Source: Undibacterium cyanobacteriorum (lineage in GTDB: Bacteria; Pseudomonadota; Gammaproteobacteria; Burkholderiales; Burkholderiaceae_D). From it: DNA of 64,000 nt. The first letter of the stretch is position 1, and each line of letters starts with the position of its first letter. The stretch is from the NCBI RefSeq assembly GCF_031326225.1, contig NZ_CP133720.1, positions 2,976,001-3,040,000 on the forward strand, in the 5' to 3' direction. The notes under the pieces are model-generated. The model was not told where the DNA came from, searched no databases, and saw only the letters and a list, made by a program, of their open reading frames with translations. Of the stretch, positions 8,891-17,578 are shown piece by piece. Both the position numbers and the translations under genes were made by a program.

Positions 8891-9364
8891 ATGGATTTAA
8901 GAAAACTTAAAACCCTCATCGACCTCGTTGCTGAATCCGATATTTCGGAATTGGAAGTGACTGAGGGCGAAGGTAAAGTCAGAATCGTGAAATCTGCACC
9001 AGCAACACAAGGTCAGGTCATGATGATGCAACCACAATTGCATCATGCGATGCCAGCACCAGCAGCGGCACCAGTCGCAGCGCCAGCAGCACCGGCTGCG
9101 GCTGCACCAGCAGCGGCGCCAGCAGTTGAAGGCCACGTTGTTAAATCCCCAATGGTTGGCACTTTCTACCGTGCAGCATCACCAGGCTCCGCTCCATTTG
9201 TTGATATTGGCAAAAACGTCAACAAAGGCGACACACTCTGCATCATTGAAGCGATGAAACTCTTGAACGAAATCGAGAGTGACTTCTCTGGCAGCATCAA
9301 ACAAATCTTGGTTGAAAATGGTCAGCCAGTTGAATACGGTCAACCTTTGTTCATCATTGGCTGA
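8891..9364 (+). CDS. accB: Acetyl-CoA carboxylase biotin carboxyl carrier protein AccB
   Basis: Carries biotin between the carboxylase and carboxyltransferase parts of acetyl-CoA carboxylase in fatty acid synthesis. The 157-residue protein has an N-terminal oligomerisation region (1-35), an Ala/Pro-rich flexible linker (about 55-79) and the biotinyl domain with EAMKLLNEIES, the biotinylated lysine being Lys123. A clear AGGAG ribosome site stands 7 bases before the start. accC follows after 150 bp. The linker DNA is repetitive only because of the Ala/Pro coding. Confidence 0.97.
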   Translation: MDLRKLKTLIDLVAESDISELEVTEGEGKVRIVKSAPATQGQVMMMQPQLHHAMPAPAAAPVAAPAAPAAAAPAAAPAVEGHVVKSPMVGTFYRAASPGSAPFVDIGKNVNKGDTLCIIEAMKLLNEIESDFSGSIKQILVENGQPVEYGQPLFIIG

Positions 9365-9514
9365 TCGCAGCAGAAGCTTGCTTGCGCATTGAAGCCAAGA
9401 ACAGAACCTCAAATTCGAGCATTACAACAATCAACAGTTCTTAGCTTCATCGCATCAAGCTTATTGGCCTTAACAGCCTCAACCTAGGCTCTAACCTCTG
9501 CCAAAGTAAACATC

Positions 9515-10879
9515 ATGTTTGAAAAAATTCTGATCGCCAATCGTGGCGAAATTGCTCTCCGTATTCAACGCGCTTGCCGCGAAATGGGTATCAAAACCGT
9601 GGTTGTGCACTCTGAAGCTGACCGCGAAGCCAAGTACGTGAAATTGGCGGATGAGTCCGTTTGTATTGGTCCAGCGGCATCTCCGTTAAGTTACCTCAAC
9701 ATGCCAGCCATTATCAGCGCTGCCGAAGTAACCGATGCGCAAGCCATCCATCCCGGCTATGGCTTCTTGTCTGAAAACGCTGATTTTGCTGAGCGTGTCG
9801 AACAGTCTGGCTTCGTCTTTATCGGTCCACGTGCTGAATCCATCCGTTTGATGGGCGATAAAGTCTCAGCTAAACATGCCATGATCGAAGCGGGCGTACC
9901 TTGCGTACCTGGTTCTGATGGTGCCTTGCCGGACGATCCAAAAGTCATCGTGCAAACAGCGCGTAAAGTCGGCTACCCAGTCATTATCAAAGCGGCTGGC
10001 GGTGGCGGTGGTCGCGGTATGCGTGTGGTTCACACTGAAGCCGCTTTGCTCAACGCGGTGACGATGACCAAGACAGAAGCTGGTGCAGCCTTCGGCAATC
10101 CAGAAGTCTATATGGAAAAATTCTTGGAAAATCCACGTCACGTGGAAATCCAGATTTTGGCTGATCAACACGGCAATGCGATTTGGTTAGGCGAACGCGA
10201 TTGCTCCATGCAACGTCGCCACCAAAAAGTGATCGAGGAAGCGCCAGCTCCCGGCATTCCACGTAAATTGATTGAAAAAGTCGGTAATCGTTGCGCCGAA
10301 GCCTGTAAGAAAATCGGTTACCGCGGCGCTGGTACTTTTGAATTCTTGTACGAAAATGGCGAGTTCTATTTCATCGAAATGAATACGCGCGTTCAAGTGG
10401 AACACCCAGTGACAGAGATGATTACTGGTATCGATATCGTGCAAGAGCAAATTCGAATCGCCTTTGGTGAGAAATTGCGCTTCAAACAATCCGATGTTGA
10501 ACTGCGCGGTCATGCGATCGAATGCCGTATTAATGCTGAAGATCCTTTTAAGTTCACACCATCACCAGGCCGCATCGCGACTTGGCATACACCTGGTGGC
10601 CCAGGCATTCGCGTCGATTCTCACGCTTATGCTGGCTACTTCGTACCGCCCAATTATGACTCCATGATTGGTAAAGTGATCTCGTATGGCACGACGCGTG
10701 AACAAGCGATACGCCGTATGCAAATTGCTTTATCCGAAATGGTGGTTGAAGGCATTCAAACTAATATTCCTTTGCATCGTGAATTGATGGTCGATGCGCG
10801 CTTCATCGAAGGCGGCACCAATATTCACTATTTGGAACATAAGTTGGCAGACATGCCTGTCCTCAAAAAAGACAAGTAA
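9515..10879 (+). CDS. accC: Biotin carboxylase AccC
   Basis: ATP-dependent carboxylation of AccB-bound biotin. The 454-residue protein has the N-terminal biotin carboxylase domain (FEKILIANRGEIALRI at 2-17), the ATP-grasp domain with the glycine-rich loop GGGGGRGM (about 162-169), the EMNTRVQVEHPVTE block (about 288-301) holding metal and catalytic residues, and the C-terminal domain. Length matches the family. There is no strong ribosome site before the ATG, but the start matches the conserved N-terminus exactly. It is followed by a strong terminator, so accBC forms its own unit. Confidence 0.97.
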   Translation: MFEKILIANRGEIALRIQRACREMGIKTVVVHSEADREAKYVKLADESVCIGPAASPLSYLNMPAIISAAEVTDAQAIHPGYGFLSENADFAERVEQSGFVFIGPRAESIRLMGDKVSAKHAMIEAGVPCVPGSDGALPDDPKVIVQTARKVGYPVIIKAAGGGGGRGMRVVHTEAALLNAVTMTKTEAGAAFGNPEVYMEKFLENPRHVEIQILADQHGNAIWLGERDCSMQRRHQKVIEEAPAPGIPRKLIEKVGNRCAEACKKIGYRGAGTFEFLYENGEFYFIEMNTRVQVEHPVTEMITGIDIVQEQIRIAFGEKLRFKQSDVELRGHAIECRINAEDPFKFTPSPGRIATWHTPGGPGIRVDSHAYAGYFVPPNYDSMIGKVISYGTTREQAIRRMQIALSEMVVEGIQTNIPLHRELMVDARFIEGGTNIHYLEHKLADMPVLKKDK

Positions 10880-10942
10880 TCGATAGCAAAAAGTACTTGA
10901 GGATCACTGCAAAGCACCTCGACACCGCAGTAGACGAACAGC

Positions 10943-10979
10943 AAACGCGATTGAGATATCATATTCAATCGCGTTTTTT
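10943..10979 (+). terminator. Rho-independent terminator after accC
   Basis: A perfect 12-bp inverted repeat (10943-10954 with 10965-10976, stem AAACGCGATTGA) with a 10-base loop, ending in a run of six T. It lies 64 bp after the accC stop and before prmA, so accBC and prmA are probably separate transcripts. Confidence 0.9.
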
Positions 10980-11046
10980 GATTTACACTGTCACTTTCAC
11001 AAGCACGACCTTGTGTAGCGACATTTGACCAGAACGAAAGAACAGC

Positions 11047-11958
11047 ATGGCTTGGATAGAAATTATTATTGAAGTTGCACGTGATCACGCAGAAAACCTA
11101 TCCGATGCCTTAATGGAAGCTGGCGCCCTCTCGGTCTCGGTCGAAGATGCTGATGAAGGGACTGATGCTGAAAAACCCCTGTTCGGCGAACCTGGCATGG
11201 AACCCACCGAACATGCATGGGAACGCAGTCGCGTGGTTGCCTTAGCAGATGTCGATGCAGATCATACGGCCATCGTGGCGGATGCAGCAGCAGCGATTCA
11301 GTTGGCCGACACACCAAGTTTCACTACCCGCAAAGTTGAAGAGCAAGATTGGGTGCGACTCACGCAGTCCCAATTTGAGCCTATCCACATCGGCAAAAAC
11401 ATTTGGGTCGTACCAAGCTGGCATGATGCCCCGGATGCGAATGCTCTCGTACTCGAACTTGATCCTGGTTTAGCGTTTGGTACTGGTAGCCATCCAACTA
11501 CACGTCTGTGCATGGAATGGCTGGAAGCCAATGCGCCAGAAAGCCTCACTGTTTTGGATTATGGTTGTGGCTCCGGCATCTTGGCAATGGTTGCCAAAAA
11601 GCTGGGCGCGCAACACGTGGTCGGCGTCGATATCGACCCACAAGCGATTGAATCAGCAAACTTCAACGCAGAAAAAAATCAATGTGAAATCGAATATGCC
11701 TTACCAGAAGCCTTTGGTGAAAGCTATCCAGCCGCACACCAATTCGACGTGGTGGTTGCCAATATTTTGTCGAGCCCGCTGAAATTGATGGCGCCAATGT
11801 TATCCGGTCGCGTGAAGGCTGGTGGTGCTCTTGTTTTATCGGGCGTACTCGCACGTCAAGCAGAAGAAGTCGCGGCAGCTTACGCACCCTTCATTGCACT
11901 GAGCGTTTGGCAAGAACGTGAAGGTTGGGTCGCCTTACACGGCCGTAAAGCGTCTTAA
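11047..11958 (+). CDS. prmA: Ribosomal protein L11 methyltransferase PrmA
   Basis: SAM-dependent methylation of ribosomal protein L11. The 303-residue protein has the N-terminal L11-recognition domain (MAWIEIIIEVARDHAENLSDAL) and the C-terminal methyltransferase domain with the SAM motif VLDYGCGSGILAM (about 171-183) and the catalytic-region VVANILSSPL (about 237-246). It is followed after 16 bp by the zinc-ribbon/DUF3426 gene, the usual Burkholderiales pair, and the two are probably co-transcribed. Confidence 0.95.
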   Translation: MAWIEIIIEVARDHAENLSDALMEAGALSVSVEDADEGTDAEKPLFGEPGMEPTEHAWERSRVVALADVDADHTAIVADAAAAIQLADTPSFTTRKVEEQDWVRLTQSQFEPIHIGKNIWVVPSWHDAPDANALVLELDPGLAFGTGSHPTTRLCMEWLEANAPESLTVLDYGCGSGILAMVAKKLGAQHVVGVDIDPQAIESANFNAEKNQCEIEYALPEAFGESYPAAHQFDVVVANILSSPLKLMAPMLSGRVKAGGALVLSGVLARQAEEVAAAYAPFIALSVWQEREGWVALHGRKAS

Positions 11959-11974
11959 TCAGTTGAGGTAAGAC

Positions 11975-13801
11975 ATGGCTCTCGCAACGCAATGCCCACA
12001 CTGCTATACCAGTTTTCGTGTCGCCAATGATCAGCTAAAACTTCACGCTGGCATGGTGCGTTGCGGTGCTTGCAAACACACCTTTAACGGCATTGAACAT
12101 CTACTCGCCCCCGGCGAGGCTCCACGAACACCGCCGAGCCAAGAGGAAGCAAGTACTGCCGCTACACCAATCGCACCTGCAGTCCCTGAAGAAGGCCAGA
12201 ACACTGGACAGGAGACGGCACAGGAGGCCAAACATGCGGTCGAAATCGAGGCCGGGGCCCCCGCCCTCGAAGCAGAAACAACTCTTCCTTTTGATCATAC
12301 GGCACCAAGTTCTACTGCCGATGAATCTTTAGGCAGTGATTCCCCTGCAAGCACGACCGATTTGGAAAACGACGAGTCAGAAACCACCATCGAATCCGAA
12401 ACACCAGCAGCATCTGATGTCACGACTGCCGCAGCGACAGACGCTGTTGTAACTGAGAAGTCTTCGACTAATTCGAGCGCCAAGCAGCTGCAGGAGCAGG
12501 CCGATGAAGAAAGCGTGCCTGAAGAATTCGCCGAATATTTGGGCTCAGCTTTTGAAAAGACAGGAAAAGAGGAAATAGAAGAAATAAGCTCTTCCCCACT
12601 GCCCTTCGACGAGCCGGCTGAGGAGCAAGAGGTAGCAGCGCAATTAGTAAGTGAAGAGCACAGCCCTAATCAGCAAGAGCTCGATGACATCGCTCTATTC
12701 CAAGAAAAGCTTGCTTCGTTTGCGGCAATGGTCGAGACTCCCTCCACGGAAGACGCGATCCAACCGCATTCCGAGGATCTCGATACGGCCGAACACTATT
12801 CCTCGCAGCTAGAATTAATCGATGCGCAAGGCGATGCTCATCCTGCTGATGAAAACACCGAAAGTAGTACGCCCGAACTCGACCCTGTTGACTTGGAAGC
12901 GTCAGCAGCGGAAATGCCTGCAACAAAAGCACAGACTTCATCGCTGACTGCAAGCTTAGATTTTGAATTAAGCGACGAAGAACGCACATGGCAAGAATCT
13001 GCAGAACTTAGCCAAATCGAAGTCGAAACGAAAGCGGTAATTGCAGCGACTGACGATAAAACTTACTCGCGCCACGAGCCTGTATTCTCGGACGATACTG
13101 TTTTAGAAGATGATGTTGAACAAGACTTGCAATCACTGCTCGATGAACACGAGAGCCAACAGCTTGAGAAACAAGCGATCAAAGCAAGTCCACCTCAAAA
13201 AACCGAACCGAGCTTCCATGAGCCAAGTGAAAGCACCACGGATCATGTATCGCCAATCGACGTTGAGTCAGAAGAGCAGCCAGATTTCATGGTGCAAGCC
13301 GAACGTGCACATCGTTACGAAAAGCTCAAAACATTCGGGCTTATACTTGGCGTCTTAATCTTATTGTTGGCAGCAACAGCGCAGACGGTCTATTTCATGC
13401 GTTCCACCATTGCTGCGCAATATCCGGCAAGCAAACCTCACCTACAGAAAATGTGCGCGCAAATTGGCTGTGAGATTAAGCTACCAACACAAATTGAAAA
13501 TATCGTCGTCGAAGGTACCGAATTAACGACCTTAAGCCAAGAGCCGCACGTGCTCCAACTTGCGGCACAATTCCGTAACAAGAGCAATACAGCTCAAGCA
13601 TGGCCGATGTTAGAACTCGTCTTGAAAGATAGTCGTAATCGCCCGGTACTGCAGCGTGTGTTCAAACCGGAAGAATATTTGGAAACGCCAGCTAATGTAA
13701 CCAAAGGCTTTGCAGCTAATTCTGAGAGTGCAATCAAAGTCCACTTTGAGTTAAGCACCGCCAAAGCCGCTAACTACGCGGTTGAGGTTTTCTATCCATA
13801 G
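11975..13801 (+). CDS. Zinc-ribbon and DUF3426 membrane protein
   Basis: A 608-residue protein of unknown function. It begins with an MJ0042-type zinc ribbon, CPHC...CGAC (about 5-32). A very long Glu/Ser/Ala-rich acidic and probably disordered region follows to about residue 445, then one membrane segment (about 454-475) and a C-terminal DUF3426 domain (about 480-608) that would be periplasmic. Family members next to prmA are usually shorter because the acidic linker varies in length. The ribosome site GAGG is well placed. The pairing with prmA is conserved, but no role in methylation is established. Confidence 0.85.
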   Translation: MALATQCPHCYTSFRVANDQLKLHAGMVRCGACKHTFNGIEHLLAPGEAPRTPPSQEEASTAATPIAPAVPEEGQNTGQETAQEAKHAVEIEAGAPALEAETTLPFDHTAPSSTADESLGSDSPASTTDLENDESETTIESETPAASDVTTAAATDAVVTEKSSTNSSAKQLQEQADEESVPEEFAEYLGSAFEKTGKEEIEEISSSPLPFDEPAEEQEVAAQLVSEEHSPNQQELDDIALFQEKLASFAAMVETPSTEDAIQPHSEDLDTAEHYSSQLELIDAQGDAHPADENTESSTPELDPVDLEASAAEMPATKAQTSSLTASLDFELSDEERTWQESAELSQIEVETKAVIAATDDKTYSRHEPVFSDDTVLEDDVEQDLQSLLDEHESQQLEKQAIKASPPQKTEPSFHEPSESTTDHVSPIDVESEEQPDFMVQAERAHRYEKLKTFGLILGVLILLLAATAQTVYFMRSTIAAQYPASKPHLQKMCAQIGCEIKLPTQIENIVVEGTELTTLSQEPHVLQLAAQFRNKSNTAQAWPMLELVLKDSRNRPVLQRVFKPEEYLETPANVTKGFAANSESAIKVHFELSTAKAANYAVEVFYP

Positions 13802-13924
13802 ACGCTTCGCAGATGGGGAATGCTGGGCATATCCCCCTCGGGAAGCTTATTAGGCACCAATGAAGTTTGGGACTTTTTGCGTCGAAAAATTTTATCGACA
13901 TCCCAGCCGGGACCAACAATTTAT

Positions 13925-14719
13925 TTAGCGCCCTTTTCTCAAGTTCCGATACCGCTCTGCGCGACTCGAAATCGAAGAGATTAACTTCTCAGGGTCGATC
14001 GGCTTGGTCAAGAAATCGTCCGCGCCAATTTCCAATGCGCCTAGTTGCTTTTGCATTTCAGTTTCAGAGGACAGAAACACGATCGGTATATCGAGATAGT
14101 GATTGTTCTGTCGAATGACCTTGGCCATCTCTATCCCGTTACATTGCGGCATATGAAGATCCGTCAATACCAACTCGGGTTTAAATTTTTTCATCGCATC
14201 CAGAATTTGGCTGGGATCCATAATCGCTTTAACGTGCATCCCTGCACTGCTCAGCACAGCGTCGAAAAAACTGAGGAAAAAATCATCGTCGTCAACCACC
14301 AGAATGCGATAAGAGCGAACCGTATTTTTGGCGATCTTTTCGCTGATTCTTGCACTTAATGCTTGTACATCGAGCGGTTTAATAAAATATCCCTCTGCTC
14401 CTTCGCGCACGGCCGCTAAGCGATCTTCAAACACATCTTGCGACGAAATGTATATCGCCGGAAAGGTCGTAACAACGCGCATTGACATCGCTTGTCGTGC
14501 ACGCTTACCGTCTTCAGAGTCAATATCCAAGACAACGGCCTGCGGAGCACGTATCAAAATGGCGGAACGAAATTCATCGAGATCACTAAAGCCTACGACC
14601 TCATGATCATAAAACCGGAGTGCTGTCGATAGCTCGCTACTAAAAGTCGAATCGGCAGAAAAAACATACACTAGGTCGAAATATTTACCTGTACTGTCGT
14701 CCATGGTCTCATCCATCAT
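13925..14719 (-). CDS. Stand-alone tandem-receiver response regulator
   Basis: About 264 residues forming two receiver domains and no output domain. In the longest reading (TTG start at 14740, 271 aa), the first receiver (about 20-135) has VVLDIDSED with Asp72 or Asp74 as acceptor, YISS (97-100) and the FIKP lysine (Lys121). The second (about 144-262) has DDDD (150-153), TDLHMP with Asp194, LSSE (223-226) and TKP with Lys246, so it looks fully phosphorylatable; the first lacks the usual acidic pair at its start. The start is uncertain: ATGs at 14719, 14716 and 14704 are possible and none has an ideal ribosome site. It lies downstream of the HD-GYP-like gene, which suggests a shared signalling role. 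Confidence 0.82.
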   Translation of the reverse strand: MMDETMDDSTGKYFDLVYVFSADSTFSSELSTALRFYDHEVVGFSDLDEFRSAILIRAPQAVVLDIDSEDGKRARQAMSMRVVTTFPAIYISSQDVFEDRLAAVREGAEGYFIKPLDVQALSARISEKIAKNTVRSYRILVVDDDDFFLSFFDAVLSSAGMHVKAIMDPSQILDAMKKFKPELVLTDLHMPQCNGIEMAKVIRQNNHYLDIPIVFLSSETEMQKQLGALEIGADDFLTKPIDPEKLISSISSRAERYRNLRKGR

Positions 14720-14742
14720 ATTAATGTTATTCGACTCCAAAA

Positions 14743-14781
14743 AATCTAAAAATCCCCCTCAACTTTTTCACAAAATTGAGG
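14743..14781 (-). terminator. Probable terminator after the HD-GYP-like gene
   Basis: On the minus strand a near-perfect hairpin (14772-14781 with 14757-14767, stem CCTCAA plus A/T pairs) begins 8 bp past the stop of the HD-GYP-like gene, followed by GGGATTTTTAGATTTTTT. It may stop or attenuate transcription before the tandem-receiver gene. Confidence 0.5.
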
Positions 14782-14788
14782 CCTTCAA

Positions 14789-15925
14789 TCATTGCGCCGC
14801 TATCTCGCCCCATAACTGGCGCATCGTGAAACGAATTGGTACTTGATCGCGGTGGAGTACTTCACGAATAGCGTGTAGTGGTTTCTGCGTATCCCGTTTG
14901 ATGGGCATCGTGAGTGGTGCACCGCGTGGTCCAATCAGAGAATGTACATAGGGTGTCGTGGTCGTTGCTCCCTTGCTGGTTACCACACCAATTTCACCAT
15001 TTTCCAACTTCACAAATGTGCCGATTGGGTAGGTTCCAAGTTCCCGAATAAACAAGGTGACTAACATCAAATCGACCGTGGTCTTGCCTCCTATCAGGAT
15101 ATCGCGCAATGCTGCATTCGGCAGTAAGGACTTACGATAACTTCGGGCGCAAACCCTCGCGCAATAACGATCCGCAATGGAAATGATTTTGGCATTTTGA
15201 GGCGTTTCAGGACCACGTTTCTTCAAGGGATAACCTGACCCATCTTCATTCTCGTGATGAGCTAAGATCCAACTCAGCCACGCCTCGTCCTTGACACCGG
15301 CGGCCATCAGTTGCTCCACCGTCTCTTGTGGGTGCCGATAAATCAATTCTTGTTCTTCGGCGCTCAAACCATCGCTTTTTTCTTGCAACCGTTCTTGTTG
15401 GCGCAGCATACTCAAGTTCATGGTCAACGCCGCTGCGGCTAACATCGTAATTTCTTCTTCAGATTTCTTAAGTGCGCGCGCGATGACGATCGCGACGATG
15501 GCGGTATCAACACAGTGGCGTGCTGAGTAGTTACCCTCCTGATGCAAAAGGATGCAACCAAGAGCGACATCGGTGTCCAAGAAGGTGGCCACCACGATTT
15601 GTTTGGCTAAGGCCAAGAATTTACTGCGTGCCTCGGTTTCAGCAACTAGGTTATAAGACAAAGTACGGAGGTCGGCGCGAACATCGGTAACGATCCTAAC
15701 CACCGATGGTAACTCAACGACTTTAGGGATTTTTTTATCGCGTGACGATTGATCCAGCTTATCGCTGTCGACGTACAGTCCACGCTCAATTAACACTTCG
15801 ACTTGATGGCTACTATTCACAACAAAGCCTTTGCGCAACAAAAGATTTCCATCATTGCCATAGATGTCCCATTGCAAGGGCTGACCTAGCACAATATCCG
15901 ACATGGAAATACGTTTGTTTGACAT
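14789..15925 (-). CDS. HD-GYP-family protein with degenerate HD motif
   Basis: A 378-residue soluble protein. The first 100 residues contain a DUF3391-like start (ISMSDIVLGQPLQWDIYGNDGNLLL). An HD-GYP-like domain follows (about 105-300) with HHENEDGSGYP (223-233), matching the GYP signature, a late Asp252 (ISIADRYCARV), and His137 in the first helix. However, where active enzymes have HD in LLHDIGK, this protein reads ALTMNLSML (166-174), so the metal-binding HD pair is missing. A PilZ-like or SH3-like tail follows. HD-GYP domains hydrolyse cyclic di-GMP; this one may bind it or act as a scaffold. It sits upstream of the tandem-receiver gene in the same direction. Confidence 0.82.
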   Translation of the reverse strand: MSNKRISMSDIVLGQPLQWDIYGNDGNLLLRKGFVVNSSHQVEVLIERGLYVDSDKLDQSSRDKKIPKVVELPSVVRIVTDVRADLRTLSYNLVAETEARSKFLALAKQIVVATFLDTDVALGCILLHQEGNYSARHCVDTAIVAIVIARALKKSEEEITMLAAAALTMNLSMLRQQERLQEKSDGLSAEEQELIYRHPQETVEQLMAAGVKDEAWLSWILAHHENEDGSGYPLKKRGPETPQNAKIISIADRYCARVCARSYRKSLLPNAALRDILIGGKTTVDLMLVTLFIRELGTYPIGTFVKLENGEIGVVTSKGATTTTPYVHSLIGPRGAPLTMPIKRDTQKPLHAIREVLHRDQVPIRFTMRQLWGEIAAQ

Positions 15926-16102
15926 GCAACACCTCTAGAAAAGACACGGGATCTCATCAACAATAGGTAAAGCGCAGCTCGAAACTTTATGCTTCTATCC
16001 TATCAGAGTATTGCCAAAAAGCATGCTTTTATTCAGCGCTGCCTCAGAAGTTTGCATTTAACTGACGCTTTTGTCGCAAAAACGCAGACATTTTATGGGA
16101 AA

Positions 16103-17173
16103 TTAGAGTCGTACAAAGACCTTGCACATTCGCAAAACTAGCATGAGCAATCCGATCAGTCCGGTAAAACAAGCGGCGAATGCAAACGATGCGAACTCCA
16201 GGCTAGTGTAAGCACCAATACCCTCAGCAAACCAAGTGGGGTAAAAGTGACTCATTGCGTTGGTCAATGCCAATACACAACTGGCAATCCAAGCTAAGGC
16301 ATAAGCTAAGACAGCATTACGACCAAAACTGACTCCGACTGGTGGCAGTTTCCAATAGTCGATCAGTCCGTAAAAAATAGCGATGAATAAGAAAGCCCAC
16401 GCACTAGTCCAACAGACAAACGATGACGTCCAAAGCTGCTTATTCCAAGGCATCACCATCTGCCATACAAAACCTAACACCGCGAGAATGATCGCGGCCA
16501 AAACGAGTCCCCGCCAATTCCTACTACGTAAAAGGCGTGCGGCGAACACCCCCAGCATCACACTCGCAATTGACGGAATCGTTGAGAGCAAACCTTCTGG
16601 TTCTTGCGCCCGCAGACTGAGTGGGTCAAATTGATATGCCAATGAGCCGAGAACCCAGGTATCAAGTCGATCGGCTAAATTGTGATGCGGCTCATATCCA
16701 CCACTCACACTCATCAGAGCACAATAAAAAATCAAGATCATCCCCGCAACGACCACAATGCGAACCGTACTCCGCAATAGCACGACTAGCGTAGCCGCCA
16801 TGCCGAAGCAAATTCCTATTCGTTGCAACACTCCCATTAATCGAAATTGGCGATCTGGAATGAAGTACATGGCAATCACATGCAAAACAATGCCAAGGAT
16901 AAAGATTCGAAAAGCACGTCGCCACGCGGCAGCAATTAATGAACTCGATGACGTTCCTTCCATCATTTTTGGAAAGTAAGCAAAGTCGAGCGAAACACCG
17001 ACGATAACTAAAAAAAATGGGAAGATAAAATCAGCAGGCGTACAGCCATGCCAACTCGCATGCTCTAACCAAGGGTAAACGTAGGACCAGTCTCCCGCAT
17101 TATTGACGAGTAACATCGCTGCGACCGTTAATCCACGGAAGACGTCGATGGAATCAAATCGTTGGCTTGTCAT
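16103..17173 (-). CDS. nagX: NagX-like membrane protein (heparan-alpha-glucosaminide N-acetyltransferase family)
   Basis: A 356-residue protein with about ten membrane segments, starting with the family signature RFDSIDVFRGLTVAAMLLVNNAGDW (4-28; Asp and Arg conserved). Bacterial homologues called NagX are regularly encoded with GlcNAc catabolic genes; the human relative transacetylates glucosamine in the lysosomal membrane. The bacterial function is not established, and a role in transport or acetyl transfer on amino sugars is inference. A good AAGGAC ribosome site precedes the ATG. It is divergent from the AmpG-like MFS gene; the 405 bp between them contains NagQ-like operators. Confidence 0.85.
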   Translation of the reverse strand: MTSQRFDSIDVFRGLTVAAMLLVNNAGDWSYVYPWLEHASWHGCTPADFIFPFFLVIVGVSLDFAYFPKMMEGTSSSSLIAAAWRRAFRIFILGIVLHVIAMYFIPDRQFRLMGVLQRIGICFGMAATLVVLLRSTVRIVVVAGMILIFYCALMSVSGGYEPHHNLADRLDTWVLGSLAYQFDPLSLRAQEPEGLLSTIPSIASVMLGVFAARLLRSRNWRGLVLAAIILAVLGFVWQMVMPWNKQLWTSSFVCWTSAWAFLFIAIFYGLIDYWKLPPVGVSFGRNAVLAYALAWIASCVLALTNAMSHFYPTWFAEGIGAYTSLEFASFAFAACFTGLIGLLMLVLRMCKVFVRL

Positions 17174-17287
17174 ACAGTCCTTGAGTCATGTATATAAAAT
17201 TCGATGCGTTGATCACACTCGAAAATCCTGCAATTAAAAATCAACCTTGAGTGAACAATATGATCGCAAAATTCATAATCATTTATC

Positions 17288-17301
17288 AATACCACTAATA
17301 C
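17288..17301. promoter_or_regulatory. Possible degenerate NagQ-like operator upstream of nagX
   Basis: AATACCACTAATAC resembles the operator AATACCACTTAAATACC seen at the nag operon but is two bases shorter between the half sites. It lies 115 bp upstream of nagX. Nothing else clear is seen in 17174-17578 apart from this, the better site at 17424 and a candidate promoter at 17457. Confidence 0.35.
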
Positions 17302-17423
17302 AAAAACACAGCATACAAAAATTCCTGCTTGCCATTCTTGAGAATTAATACTTTGCGATATCGTTCCCAATAGTATCAATTCGTGAATAGGAAAACCACT
17401 CAGGCCACAAATCGTTGTATATT

Positions 17424-17440
17424 GGTACTTAAGTGGCATT
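17424..17440. promoter_or_regulatory. NagQ-like operator between nagX and the MFS gene
   Basis: GGTACTTAAGTGGCATT differs from the site at the nag operon (28909-28925) at three of 17 positions and keeps the direct repeat of GGTAnT with 11 bp period. Its location between two divergent amino-sugar genes supports regulation of one or both by the same repressor. The repressor is inferred to be the GntR protein encoded at 27125-27859. Confidence 0.6.
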
Positions 17441-17456
17441 AATTTAGCAAAACCAG

Positions 17457-17485
17457 TTGACCCAAAAAAATCAGACATGTAAGGT
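17457..17485 (+). promoter_or_regulatory. Candidate sigma-70 promoter of the MFS gene
   Basis: TTGACC, 17 bases, TAAGGT, located about 95 bp before the MFS start and 16 bp after the operator. The -35 is good (five of six) and the -10 is weak (three of six). Confidence 0.4.
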
Positions 17486-17578
17486 TACAAGCGGTGCGTT
17501 TTTTTCAGTATCGAGGACACCTCGATGCACAAGATTTCGCTTAAGGCCAACGCCATTTCTTTGTGAGAATTGTCCAGT

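Noticed and set aside
9045..9125. Repetitive GCACCAGCAGCG-like DNA, possibly a repeat array
   Set aside because: It encodes the normal Ala/Pro linker of AccB in frame, so it is coding repetition and not an array.
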